Shown in pieces: positions 35,646-44,704 of a stretch of DNA of 64,000 nucleotides. The DNA is from Prado023 sp963818445 (GTDB lineage Bacteria; Actinomycetota; Actinomycetes; S36-B12; CAIYMF01). The notes below the pieces were generated by a model. It was not told where the DNA came from, did not search any database, and saw only the letters and a program-made list of their open reading frames with translations. Numbering within the stretch: position 1 is the stretch's first letter; the number at the start of each line of letters is the position of its first letter. The stretch spans positions 186,001-250,000 of the forward strand of contig CAWFSG010000017.1 of NCBI GenBank assembly GCA_963818445.1. Direction: 5' to 3'. The position numbers were made by a program, and so were the translations under genes.

Positions 35646-36047
35646 ATGACAACCCCCGTGATTCAACACGTGGCACTGAGCGTCCACGACATCGACAAGA
35701 GCGCTGACTGGTACGCCCGCCTGTTCGACATGACCCTCGTGGCCGAGTTCGACGAGCCGGCGCCGATGAAGATCTTCATGACGCCCACCGGCCAGGCGAT
35801 CGACCTGCGCCAGGATCCCGACGTCGCCGACGAGGCGTTCACCCAGACCCGGGTCGGGCTCGACCATGTCGGGTTCGTGTGTGCGAGCCGCGGCGAGCTC
35901 GATTCGTGGCTCGATCGCCTGCGCACGCACGGCGTCACCGAGTCGGGCATCCAGGAGTCCCCGTTCGGCTGGCACCTGAACTTCCGCGACCCCGATGAGA
36001 TCCCCCTGGAGTTCTTCCTGCCACGGGCGACCGTCGAGGGCGCCTGA
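35646..36047 (+). CDS. VOC (glyoxalase/dioxygenase-fold) protein
   Basis: A 133-residue single-module VOC protein: IQHVALSVHDIDKSADWYARLF starts the first beta-alpha unit (His ligand), LDHVGFVCASRGELDSWLDRL the second, and DPDEIPLEFFLP gives the C-terminal Glu. GAAGGAGAG precedes the ATG. Substrate unknown. Divergent from the LuxR gene; the overlap depends on which LuxR start is used. Confidence 0.88.
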   Translation: MTTPVIQHVALSVHDIDKSADWYARLFDMTLVAEFDEPAPMKIFMTPTGQAIDLRQDPDVADEAFTQTRVGLDHVGFVCASRGELDSWLDRLRTHGVTESGIQESPFGWHLNFRDPDEIPLEFFLPRATVEGA

Positions 36048-36075
36048 GCGTGTGACCGAGAGGAAGGGGACGACC

Positions 36076-37142
36076 ATGCGGAACATGAAGCGAGCGCTGC
36101 TGGGCCTGGCCGTTGCGGGGCTGGTGGTGGGTCAGGGGCCAGGAGCCGCGGCTGCGCCGGCGGGTCCCGATCCCGGAGGATTCGATCAGCTACGAGGTCA
36201 TCACCCAGTTCGATCCGGGGAGGGTGGGGCCTTCGCGGAGAGCATGGCCCCGGATGGACGCGGCGGGATGGTCGTCAGCGTCACCTACGTGGGGGTGGCC
36301 CATCGATCCGAGGACCCGGAGAGTGCGTGGACGCCCAACACGGGCCAGCTCTGGCGAGTTCTCCCGGACGGATCCAGGGCGAAGTTCGGACCTGAGATCG
36401 CCCTGGGCGACTTCGGCGATGCTCACGGGGGTCGAGGTCGACGAGCACGGCCGGGTCTTCGTGGGGGTGTTCAACTTCGCGGTGGAGAACGGAGTGCCCA
36501 GCCCCGAAGTGCCCGCCTCAGGGGTCTTGCGGGTGACCAGGGGCTCGGCCCGTTACGTCATGACGCTGCCCGAGATCGCGATGCCCAACGAGTTGGCTGA
36601 CCATGAAGGCTCGCTGTACGTGACGGACAGCACTGAATGGATGCATCTGGAAGGGCTCTGCCTCGCGACCCACCGTGCCAGGTGATCCGTGGTTCACAGT
36701 CCGAGTTGCTCACCCCGGTTCCGGGCTCACATGGGAGCGAATGGGATCACGTTCAACAAGGGTGCTGCCTACGTGTCGTCTTACGACCAGGGCTCATCTT
36801 GCGGATCCCCGTTGGTCAGGATGGGTCCCCGGGGCGGCCGCGGTCGTCGCTGAGCGACCCGCTCCTGTGGGCGCTGACGGGATCAGGTTCGACCAGAGGG
36901 TCGCTTGTGGGTGGCCGTGAGCGGCACATACGACGATTCGGACCCGACGAGTTGGCCTCCCCAGCGGTGACTCGCCGGAGATCGTGGTGGTGGTGCCAAC
37001 GGTCAAAGTCCCGCTGTTGCACTCCCGACGAGATCACTGGACTACCCGACCGCCGTCGCATTCGGTGAGCGACGGGGTCGTCTACGTGCTCAACGGGTCG
37101 TACTTCAACTGCACCCCGAGCCTGGTGGCATTCACCCGGTGA
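36076..37142 (+). pseudogene. Decayed secreted beta-propeller gene (ScyD/ScyE or SMP-30-like)
   Basis: A ribosome site (GAGGAAGGGG) and ATG give a clear signal peptide (MKRALLGLAVAGLVVG, AAAA). After it, recognisable pieces occur in changing frames: SISYEVITQFDPG, AFAESMAPDGRGGMVVSVTYVG, GVEVDEHGRVFVGVFNF, GSLYVTDSTEW, ANGITFNKGAAYVSSYDQG, LILRIPVGQDGSPG, GADGIRF, DGVVYVLNGSYFNC and a stop at 37140-37142. Together they read like a propeller enzyme with repeated blades of about 45 residues. At least six frame changes are needed, which favours real decay (or very poor local sequence). Confidence 0.7.
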
Positions 37143-37269
37143 CCTCCACCAACTGCGTGTGCCCGGGGTCTACGGCGGGGAGACCCCGGGCACACGCACG
37201 TTCACCCGGCCCTCGGTCGGCCGCCTCGGGCGGGAGACAGCCGGTGGGCGCCGGTGCCACACTGAAGAC

Positions 37270-38689
37270 GTGACCGGAGACGGTCGACTCAACGCCCTGG
37301 AGGCCGGGTTCCTCTGGATGGAGACCGACGTCCAGCCGCTGCACGTCGGGTCGCTGCTCATCTTCGAGGGGCCGTCGCCGGACCACGCCGAGTTCCGCGA
37401 TCGGATCGCCGCGCGGTTGGCGCCCTCGCCCTGGCACCGCCGACGGGTGCAGCGGATGCCCCTCGACCTGGGTCGACCGATCTGGGTGGACAGCGAGCAT
37501 TTCGCGGTCGAGGAGCACCTGCATCACGCCGTCCTCGATCCGCCCGGCGATGACGCCCAGGTGCGGGCGATGGTCCTGTGGATCATGGCCGAGCGTCTCG
37601 ATTCGAGCCGGCCGATGTGGGAGCTGTGGCAGGTCGACGGCCTGGCTGGCGGGCGCTGGGCAGTCATCGCGAAGGCGCATCACGCGATGGTCGATGGGCG
37701 GTCCGGCAGCGATGTGGTCCAGACGGTGCTCGACCCGGAACAGGAGGCATTCTCGTCTGTGCGCCGCGGGAGCGAGGGCAGCCGACCCCTCCCCGCCCCG
37801 TTCTCGGGGCGCCCTGGCCGCGTCGGGTGCGTCGTGGCTGGTGGCGCTGCCATTCCGCCTGATCCGGCTGATCCTCCGTGCGGTGCTGTCCCCGGGCCGG
37901 GCGCGGCGGGCTGTCCAGGACGTGCGGACCGGGTTGGCCGCGGTGGTGCGCCCGGACCTGCCGCCCAGCATCCTCAACGGGCCCCTGTGTGGCGAGCGGC
38001 TGTGGGGCTGGACGGGGATCCAACTCGCGCCTTTGGCGCACCTCCGGGCCGAGACCGGATGCTCCGTGAACGACATCTTCCTCGCCGCCCTCGCTGGCGG
38101 GCTGCGCCGCTACCTGCTGGAGCGGGGCGAGCTCGTCGACGGGACAGTGCTGCGGGCCCTCGTTCCGGTGGCCCGCCAGCGCGGGCCGGACGCGGGCGCG
38201 GCGACGAACGAGACCTCGGCGATGTTCGTCAACCTGCCGGTTGAGGTGGCCGACCCCGCTGAGCAGCTGGCCATCGTCATGGAGCGCACCGCGGAGCAGA
38301 AGTCACGGGGGGTGTCGACCGGGACCGATGCTGTCGTGCGCATGGCCGACCACATCCCTGCTCCGCTGCTCGCCCGTGCGGCTCGCAAGTACGTGCTCGC
38401 GGGCCAGGGGCGGGTCAACGTCGCCGCCTCGAACGTGCCTGGACCTCGGCACGTTCGCCATTTCGGGGGCAGGCAGCTGCTGGAGTTCGTCCCGTACATC
38501 CCCGTGGCGCTGGACGTGCGCTGCACGTTCGCCCTGGTGTCCTATGCCGACCGCGTGACGATCGGGATCACCGCGGACTCCGCTGCCCTGCCCGACCTGG
38601 ATCGGCTGGTCGAGTGCGTCGAGGTGTCGCTGCGCGAGCTGGCGGAGGTCTCCCGATCCGGCAATCCCGTCGCATCTGCGACAATCTGA
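37270..38689 (+). CDS. WS/DGAT acyltransferase, frameshifted
   Basis: A wax ester synthase/diacylglycerol acyltransferase. The first frame (GTG 37270) runs NALEAGFLWMETDVQPLHVGSL to the catalytic AKAHHAMVDGRSG (HHxxxDG) and loses sense at about 37790; the rest (ASWLVALPFRLIRLIL through SVNDIFLAALAGGLRRYL, NVPGPRHVRHFGG and IGITADSAALPDL) continues in the next frame to 38689. The break lies in a C-run-rich linker (acccctccccgccccg), where indel errors are common. Joined, the protein would be about 473 residues, near family size. The product makes neutral storage lipids. A second, intact copy starts at 59908. Confidence 0.78.
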
Positions 38690-38726
38690 CCTGCGCCAGG
38701 GGACATCCGCGTCCTCTGTGCACACG

Positions 38727-38799
38727 GCCCCCGTAGCTCAGGGGATAGAGCGATGGTTTCCTAAACCACAGGCCGCAGGTTCGAATCCTGCCGGGGGCA
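38727..38799 (+). tRNA. tRNA-Arg (anticodon CCT)
   Basis: Acceptor GCCCCCG/CGGGGGC, D arm AGCTCAGGGGATAGAGC, anticodon loop TTCCTAA with CCT, T arm GCAGGTTCGAATCCTGC, discriminator A. CC but no A follows. The 3' 29 nt plus 6 downstream bases are repeated perfectly at 40726-40760, so this tRNA gene is a candidate integration site. Confidence 0.94.
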
Positions 38800-38805
38800 C
38801 CGAGT
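38771..38805 (+). repeat. Direct repeat copy 1 (attL-like, tRNA-Arg 3' end)
   Basis: 35-bp sequence covering the T arm and acceptor 3' strand of tRNA-Arg plus CCGAGT. It is identical to 40726-40760, and flanks diverge at once on both sides. Confidence 0.8.
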
Positions 38806-38826
38806 ATCGAAGGCAGGGAGCGAAGG

Positions 38827-39672
38827 ATGGATCCTGTGAACCGCAGGGCCGTCTTCATCGATGTGGACGGCACCCTGGTCAACGACCGCGGACTGGTGCC
38901 CGACAGCGCCCGCCTGGCTGTCGAGCAGGCGCGCGCCAATGGGCACCTGGTGTTCCTGTGCACCGGCCGGTCGACCTCGGAGCTGTGGGCGGAGATCATC
39001 GACGTCGGCTTCGACGGGATCATCGCCGCGGCCGGCGGTTACATCGAATGCCGGGGGCAGGTGGTCGCTCACCGGTGCGTGCCCGCCGAGCAGGTCCGCA
39101 GGGTCGTGGACTACTTCGACCACCACGGGATCGAGTACCTGCTCGAGTCGAACTCCGGGCTCTACGGCAGCGGGCACAGCCGGGCGTGGTTGCGCCGCCT
39201 GCTCTTCGCGTCCGTGACCGACGAGGACGTGCTGGCCGAGCTCCAGCGCGGACTCGGGGGGTTCATCGACTCCGTCGTCATCGGTGCTGACCCGGCCCGC
39301 GACGACATCAACAAGATCATGTTCCTGGACTCGACCGTCCCGATCGAGACCATCCGGTCGGAGTTCGCTGACGTCTTCGAGGTGATCCCGGGAACCGTCC
39401 CCATGCTCGGACGGTTCAGCGGGGAGATGTCGCTCACCGGGGTGCACAAGGGGGCCGCCATCGAGGCGCTCGTGGAGCACCTCGGCATGCCGATCGCTGA
39501 CACCATGGCCTACGGCGACGGGATGAACGACCTCGAGATGCTCGCGCTGGTCGACATCGGCGTCGCGATGGGCAACGCTCGGCCCGAGGTCAAGGCCGTC
39601 GCCGACGACGTCACTGGCACCCCCGACGAGGATGGGATCCACACCAGCTTCACCAAGTACGCCCTCATCTGA
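38827..39672 (+). CDS. Cof-type HAD-IIB phosphatase
   Basis: A 281-residue HAD hydrolase. Motif I is FIDVDGTLV (nucleophile and acid/base Asp), motif II LCTGRS (Thr), motif III Lys in VHKGAAIEAL, motif IV AYGDGMNDLEML. A C2 cap lies between II and III. Likely substrate class is sugar phosphates or nucleotides. GGGAGCGAAGG precedes the ATG, 27 nt after the tRNA-Arg. With the next gene it forms the cargo of the repeat-bounded cassette. Confidence 0.9.
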   Translation: MDPVNRRAVFIDVDGTLVNDRGLVPDSARLAVEQARANGHLVFLCTGRSTSELWAEIIDVGFDGIIAAAGGYIECRGQVVAHRCVPAEQVRRVVDYFDHHGIEYLLESNSGLYGSGHSRAWLRRLLFASVTDEDVLAELQRGLGGFIDSVVIGADPARDDINKIMFLDSTVPIETIRSEFADVFEVIPGTVPMLGRFSGEMSLTGVHKGAAIEALVEHLGMPIADTMAYGDGMNDLEMLALVDIGVAMGNARPEVKAVADDVTGTPDEDGIHTSFTKYALI

Positions 39673-39730
39673 CCGTCGCCGCCTGTGGGTAGGTTGCACG
39701 GTGTGGATGGTCGACCCTGGGAGGTACGAA

Positions 39731-40699
39731 GTGAGCTCAGGATCGGGCTCGTCGGGGCGGCGGGGCATTGCGGCGGCGTGCGCGTCGGCCTTCCTGTTCG
39801 GTCTGAGCACCCCGTTGTCGAAGGCCCTGCTGGACACCACAAGCCCCTGGATGCTTGCAGCCCTGCTCTACCTCGGTGCCGGTCTGGGGCTTGCGGTCTA
39901 CCGGCTGGTGACCCGGGCGCCACGGGTGCGACTGCCCCGGTCCGACCTGCGCTGGTTCGCCGGGGCCGTGCTCGCCGGCGGAGTCGTGGCACCGGTGTTC
40001 CTGATGCTCGGCATCTCGCAGATGCCCGCCACTGGTGCCTCTCTGCTGCTGAACTCTGAAGCGGTCTTCACCGTGCTGCTCGCCTGGCTGTTGTTCGGGG
40101 AACATGTCGGTGCCCGCCTGGTGCTGGGCATGGCTGCCATCGTGGCGGGGGCGGTGCTCGTCACAGTGCCGGCAAGTGCGGACCTGGGTGCTGGCTGGGC
40201 TCCGTGGGCGGTGGTGGCAGCGTGCCTGTGCTGGGCGGTGGACAACAACCTCACCCGGCATGTGTCGGATACCGACCCCACCTGGATCGCCATGGCAAAG
40301 GGGCTGGTGGCCGGCACGACCAACCTCGTGCTGGCTCTGCTGCTCGGCGCGCAGGTTCCCGCCCCCTCGACGATCGTGCTCGGGCTGCTGCTCGGGTTCG
40401 GCGCGTTCGGGGTGAGCCTGACCCTGTTCGTGGTCGCGCTGCGAAATCTGGGGACGGCGCGCACCGGCGCCTACTTCTCCGTCGCCCCGTTCATCGGTGC
40501 CGTCATCGCTGTGGCCCTCGGCGAACCGATCACCGGCGCGCTCATCGCCGCCGGGATGCTGATGGGGTTCGGCGTGTGGCTCCACCTCAGCGAGCACCAC
40601 GAGCACGAGCACACCCACTCGACCTTCGGAGTCGGCCAGGCAGCTGTCGGGCACACCCACCCGCACTACCCAGACAGCGAGCACCGGCACCAGCACTGA
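39731..40699 (+). CDS. EamA (DMT) transporter with His-rich tail
   Basis: A 322-residue drug/metabolite transporter with about ten helices in two EamA repeats (GIAAACASAFLFGLSTPLSK; AVVAACLCWAVDNNLTRH). The C-terminus is unusual: HHEHEHTHSTFG and HTHPHYPDSEHRHQH give more than a dozen histidines in about 40 residues, a probable metal-binding segment. GGGAGG stands 6 nt before the GTG at 39731; upstream in-frame GTG/ATG codons lack a site. A TAGGTT box lies about 30 nt upstream. Possibly a transporter of a metal, a metal chelate or an amino acid under metal control. Confidence 0.83.
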   Translation: MSSGSGSSGRRGIAAACASAFLFGLSTPLSKALLDTTSPWMLAALLYLGAGLGLAVYRLVTRAPRVRLPRSDLRWFAGAVLAGGVVAPVFLMLGISQMPATGASLLLNSEAVFTVLLAWLLFGEHVGARLVLGMAAIVAGAVLVTVPASADLGAGWAPWAVVAACLCWAVDNNLTRHVSDTDPTWIAMAKGLVAGTTNLVLALLLGAQVPAPSTIVLGLLLGFGAFGVSLTLFVVALRNLGTARTGAYFSVAPFIGAVIAVALGEPITGALIAAGMLMGFGVWLHLSEHHEHEHTHSTFGVGQAAVGHTHPHYPDSEHRHQH

Positions 40700-40725
40700 C
40701 CGGCTGCCACGACTGCCTGCCGGGG

Positions 40726-40760
40726 GGCCGCAGGTTCGAATCCTGCCGGGGGCACCGAGT
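40726..40760 (+). repeat. Direct repeat copy 2 (attR-like fragment of tRNA-Arg)
   Basis: Exact 35-bp copy of the tRNA-Arg 3' end, lying 27 nt after the EamA stop. It lacks the 5' part of a tRNA (D arm, anticodon arm), so it is not a functional gene. Confidence 0.8.
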
Positions 40761-41069
40761 TGGAGAGCGGCACCGTGATACCAGAGGCTCGGCAGACTTC
40801 CGGCTAGCTTCTCGCAGGCGTCGCACGTCATCCCGCCGACCGCGATGATGCTCCGTTGCTGGCTCTCCGGAGCGGTGTCCTCGCCCACGCCGCACCTCCA
40901 GATGGTCTCGCCCCGGAACGTCACCATCCTCTCATCGAGGAACGTGCAGTGCAGGTGATTCGTCGCTCGTCGCTGCTGCTCGAGCAACCCACTGGCACCT
41001 GCGACGACACTTGGGTCGGGGTCGCGCGAGCACGCGTGATCGCTGCCCATCTCTGCTGAGGAGTCCTTC
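40761..41069. other. Gap between the repeat and the alpha-galactosidase gene
   Basis: 309 nt. A minus-strand frame with GC-rich third positions begins near ATG/GTG 40927 (after GAGAGG) and reads WRCGVGEDTAP and GGMTCDACEKLAG, then runs without a stop into the repeat. It may be the 5' part of a gene cut by the recombination. TGAGGAG before 41070 is the ribosome site of the next gene. Confidence 0.4.
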
Positions 41070-43271
41070 ATGTCGACCGAGATCGACGCCGGCGCCTCCA
41101 CCACCCGCGACCCCGGTGAACCGGAGGGATGCCTGCAGCTGCGAGCGGGGGGTGTGGGCCTGATCCTGGACTGCACCGGCGATCGGCTGCCTCGGGTTCT
41201 GCACTGGGGGCCGGACCTCGGGCCGCTGTCGGTCGAGGAGCTCGAGGACCTCCGCCGCGCCTGCGAGCCGCCCCTGGTGTCGGGCCAACCGGATGTCGTG
41301 GTGCCGGTGTCGTTGCTGCCGGAGCAGTCCGCCGGTTGGCTGGGGACGCCGGGGCTGAGCGGGCACCGATCTGGTGCGGACTTCTCGACCCGGTTCACGG
41401 TGACTGCGATCGCGCAGGAGCACCCGGACGATCCGACGGTCTCGCGCCGCGTCGCGTTCTCTGCACGGGACGACGCCGCGCAGCTGTCGCTGTCGCTGAC
41501 GGTCGAGATGCTGGACTCGGGCCTCGTGCGATTGCGGGCTGCGGTGACCAACACGGGCGACGGGGTCTTCGACCTGGCGTCGTTGGATGTGGCGCTGCCG
41601 GTGCCGACGGAGGCCACCGAGCTGTTGGACCTGACGGGTCGGCATCTGCGTGAGCGGGCGCAGCAGCGGGGCCCCTTCACGTTGGGGACTCATCTGCGGG
41701 AGTCGCGTCGCGGTCGGGGGCATGACGCGAGCCTGATCATGGCGGCCGGGTCGGTCGGGTTCGGGTGGCGTGGCGGTGAGGTGCGGGCGATCCATGTGGC
41801 GTGGTCGGGCAACACCCGGACCTTCGCGGAGCGGACGAACATGGGGGTGTCGTTGCTGGGTGGGGGTGAGTTGCTGCTGGCTGGTGAGGTGCGGTTGGCC
41901 CGCGACGAGACCTACGCCGGCCCGTGGGTGTACGCCTCGATCGGCACTGGGCTCGACGAGATGGCGGGCCGGTTCCACACGTTCCTGCGTGCGCGGCCCG
42001 AGCACCCGCACTCCCCGCGCCCGGTGTTGGTCAACGTGTGGGAGGCGGTGTACTTCGATCACGACCTGCCCAAGCTGCGGGCCCTGGCTGACCTGGCCGC
42101 ATCGGTGGGGGTGGAGCGCTACGTCCTGGATGACGGGTGGTTCAGCTCGCGGCGGGATGACAGCTCGGGGCTGGGCGACTGGGTGGTGTCGGGGCAGGTG
42201 TGGCCCGACGGCCTCGGGCCGATCATCGATCACGTCCACGGGTTGGGGATGCAGTTCGGGTTGTGGTTCGAGCCGGAGATGGTCAACCCGGACTCCGACC
42301 TGGCCCGAGCGCACCCGGAGTGGATCCTGTCGACCGGCGGGCGCCACCCGGTGCTGGCCCGCAAGCAGCAGGTCCTGGACCTCGCGCACCCCGGGGCCTA
42401 CGCCCATGTGCGTGACCAGATCCTGGCGATCCTGGCCGAGTACCGGATCGAGTTCATCAAGTGGGACTACAACCGGGACCTGATCGAGGCCGGGCACAGC
42501 CCCACCGGGCAGGCCGGGGTCCATGAGCAGACCCTGGCGGTGTACCGGTTGGTCGACGAGATCCGGGCCGCCCACCCGGGCCTGGAGATCGAGTCGTGCG
42601 CGGGCGGTGGTGGGCGTGCCGACCTCGGGATGCTCGCGCGCGCGGACCGGATCTGGGGTTCGGACTGCATCGATCCGCTCGAGCGCCAGCAGATCGAGGC
42701 CGGTGCCTCGCTTCTGCTGCCCCCGGAGCTGATCGGGTCCCACATCGCCTCCCCGATCAGCCACACCACCGGGCGTGCCCACGCACTGGACTTCCGCGCC
42801 GGCACCGCGATGTTCTCCCACCTGGGCATCGAGTGGGACCTCACCACGGCCACCGGCGAGGACCTCACCCGCCTCGCCGACTGGATCACCGCATACAAGG
42901 CGCACCGCCCGCTGCTGCACACCGGCACCGTGGTCCACGCCGACCACCCCGACCCCGCACTGTGGGTGCACGGTGTGGTGTCCCCCGACCGGGCGCAGGC
43001 GATCTTCGCCCTGGTCGCGGTGCGTACCTCAGTCGTCTCGCCACCGGGAATGGTGCGCCTGCCCGGCCTCGACCCCGACCGGCGCTACCGGGTCTCCCCG
43101 CTGCCCCCCGGCGACGTCCTCGGCGGGCGGACGAGCCACGGTGACCTCGCCTGGTGGTCAACCGGCGTCACCCTCACCGGCGCAGCCCTGGCCACCGTGG
43201 GCCTCCAAGCCCCCGTCCTCAACCCGGAGCAGATGGTCCTTGTGCACCTGGCCGAGATCGGTGCTGCGTAG
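41070..43271 (+). CDS. Alpha-galactosidase (GH36)
   Basis: A 733-residue cytoplasmic glycosidase that removes alpha-1,6-galactose from melibiose or raffinose sugars. An N-terminal beta-sandwich (about 1-300) precedes the barrel: NVWEAVYFDHD, YVLDDGWFSSR, LWFEPEMVNPDSDL, the nucleophile in FIKWDYNRDL, ESCAGGGGRADLGML, and the acid/base Asp in IWGSDCIDPLERQ. Length and motif order fit GH36. No signal peptide and no sugar transporter or regulator nearby, which is unusual for a catabolic gene. Confidence 0.93.
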   Translation: MSTEIDAGASTTRDPGEPEGCLQLRAGGVGLILDCTGDRLPRVLHWGPDLGPLSVEELEDLRRACEPPLVSGQPDVVVPVSLLPEQSAGWLGTPGLSGHRSGADFSTRFTVTAIAQEHPDDPTVSRRVAFSARDDAAQLSLSLTVEMLDSGLVRLRAAVTNTGDGVFDLASLDVALPVPTEATELLDLTGRHLRERAQQRGPFTLGTHLRESRRGRGHDASLIMAAGSVGFGWRGGEVRAIHVAWSGNTRTFAERTNMGVSLLGGGELLLAGEVRLARDETYAGPWVYASIGTGLDEMAGRFHTFLRARPEHPHSPRPVLVNVWEAVYFDHDLPKLRALADLAASVGVERYVLDDGWFSSRRDDSSGLGDWVVSGQVWPDGLGPIIDHVHGLGMQFGLWFEPEMVNPDSDLARAHPEWILSTGGRHPVLARKQQVLDLAHPGAYAHVRDQILAILAEYRIEFIKWDYNRDLIEAGHSPTGQAGVHEQTLAVYRLVDEIRAAHPGLEIESCAGGGGRADLGMLARADRIWGSDCIDPLERQQIEAGASLLLPPELIGSHIASPISHTTGRAHALDFRAGTAMFSHLGIEWDLTTATGEDLTRLADWITAYKAHRPLLHTGTVVHADHPDPALWVHGVVSPDRAQAIFALVAVRTSVVSPPGMVRLPGLDPDRRYRVSPLPPGDVLGGRTSHGDLAWWSTGVTLTGAALATVGLQAPVLNPEQMVLVHLAEIGAA

Positions 43272-43274
43272 GGT
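43269..43274 (+). promoter_or_regulatory. Leaderless -10 box overlapping the alpha-galactosidase stop
   Basis: TAGGGT begins with the TAG stop codon of the preceding gene and is followed by 6 nt and the GTG at 43281. Confidence 0.5.
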
Positions 43275-43280
43275 GGTTCC

Positions 43281-44621
43281 GTGCCGATGGCCCTGTTCCA
43301 AGCCGACGTGATGGCCTCGGACCCCGTGATCCTGGGGCCGTCGGGCTGGGCGGCCGTGGCGATCTTCGTCGGGGTGTACGTCCTGGTGGCCACGGAGCGG
43401 GTGCACCGGGTGGCTGCGGCGCTCGGTGGCGCCGGGCTGGTCCTGGCCTTCGGGATCGTCGATTCCGAGGAGGCGTTCTACTCGCGGGAGACCGGCATCG
43501 ACTGGGACGTCATCTTCCTGCTTCTCGGGATGATGCTGGTCGTCGGGATCCTGCGGCGGACCGGGGCGTTCGAGTACTTGGCGATCCACTCGGCCAAGCT
43601 CTCCCGGGGTCAGCCCCGCACGCTGCTGGTCCTTCTGGTCCTGGTCACGGCCGGTGCCTCGGCCCTGCTGGACAACGTGACCACGGTCCTGCTGATCGCC
43701 CCGCTGACGATCTCGGTGTGCCGGCAACTGGGGATCCGGCCGGTGCCGTTCCTGCTGGCCGAGGCGTTCGCGTCCAACATCGGGGGAGCGGCGACCCTCG
43801 TCGGCGACCCGCCGAACATCATCATCGCCAGCCGGGCCAACCTGACGTTCACCGACTTCCTCGTGCACATGGCCCCGGTGGTCCTGGTGGTCCTGGCCGC
43901 CTTCGTGGGGCTGGCGCTGTGGATGTTCCGCGCCGACCTGCGCTCGAAGCCCGAGCACGCCGAGGCCCTGGCCGCGATGGACGAGGACGCCGCCATCACC
44001 GACCGGCGGATGCTGGTGGCCTCCGTGGTCGTCCTCGTCGCCATCGTGATCGGGTTCCTGACCCAGCGCCAGACCGGACTGTCCCCTGCGGTGGTCGCGC
44101 TCCTCGGGGCCGGCGTGCTGATCCTGCTCTCCCCGCTGCGGGTCGGGGAGCTGCTCAAGGAGGTCGAGTGGGAGACGCTGGCGTTCTTCATGGGCCTGTT
44201 CGTCATCGTCGGTGCGCTGGTGCGGGTCGGGGCGCTGGAGGCGCTGGCCTCGCGCATCGCCGATCTCACCGGCGCGGCCGTCGCGCCCACGCTGATGGTC
44301 GTACTGGGGGGCTCGGCGGTTGCCTCGGCCATCATCGACAACATCCCCTTCGTGACCGCGATGACGCCCGTCGTCGACTCGCTGATCAGCACCAACCCCG
44401 CCCTCGGCGCCGACGGTGCACTCTGGTGGGCCCTGGCCCTGGGCGCTGACCTCGGCGGGAACGCCACCCTCATCGGTGCCAGCGCCAACGTGGTGATCGT
44501 CGGGGTCGCGGCGAAGAACGGCATCACGATCACGTTCGCCCAGTGGCTGCGCTACGGCATCCCGACCGCGGTGCTGTCGATCGCGATCTGCGCCCCGTAC
44601 CTGCTCCTGCGCTACGCCTGA
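43281..44621 (+). CDS. ArsB/NhaD-type ion transporter
   Basis: A 446-residue membrane protein with about eleven helices. SALLDNVTTVLLIAPLTI and, in the second half, ASAIIDNIPFVTAMTPV are the paired DN motifs of the ion-transporter superfamily; GGAATLVGDPPNIIIASRANLTFTDF and GGNATLIGASANVVIVG are the matching hairpins. Substrate may be Na+/H+ (NhaD) or arsenite/organic anion; no ars genes are nearby. GTG start without a ribosome site but with a TAGGGT box 6 nt upstream. Confidence 0.87.
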   Translation: MPMALFQADVMASDPVILGPSGWAAVAIFVGVYVLVATERVHRVAAALGGAGLVLAFGIVDSEEAFYSRETGIDWDVIFLLLGMMLVVGILRRTGAFEYLAIHSAKLSRGQPRTLLVLLVLVTAGASALLDNVTTVLLIAPLTISVCRQLGIRPVPFLLAEAFASNIGGAATLVGDPPNIIIASRANLTFTDFLVHMAPVVLVVLAAFVGLALWMFRADLRSKPEHAEALAAMDEDAAITDRRMLVASVVVLVAIVIGFLTQRQTGLSPAVVALLGAGVLILLSPLRVGELLKEVEWETLAFFMGLFVIVGALVRVGALEALASRIADLTGAAVAPTLMVVLGGSAVASAIIDNIPFVTAMTPVVDSLISTNPALGADGALWWALALGADLGGNATLIGASANVVIVGVAAKNGITITFAQWLRYGIPTAVLSIAICAPYLLLRYA

Positions 44622-44704
44622 TCCGCGTGGATCCGGACGTGCGTCCCGGACGTGCGTCCCGGAGGTGGTCCTGAAGCCCGATCCTGGAGCCCGATCTGGA
44701 CGTG

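Larger units (their letters stand above)
38771..40760. mobile_element. Possible tRNA-Arg-integrated mini-cassette (1.96 kb)
   Basis: Two genes (HAD phosphatase and EamA transporter) are bounded by a perfect 35-bp direct repeat of the tRNA-Arg 3' end. This is the layout left by tyrosine-recombinase elements: intact tRNA on one side, 3' fragment on the other. No integrase, excisionase or replication gene lies inside, so it would be a remnant, a non-autonomous element or a recombination scar. Base composition of the cargo is like the host's. Confidence 0.45.

Noticed and set aside
37262..37267. CACACT before GTG 37270 as a leaderless -10
   Set aside because: Lacks the essential first T of TANNNT; too weak to list.
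39737..41680. 647-codon minus-strand open frame across the EamA gene and the start of the alpha-galactosidase gene
   Set aside because: It is the antisense of clear genes in very GC-rich DNA, with Arg/Ser/Pro-rich low-complexity sequence; only the piece 40761-40927 lies outside genes.
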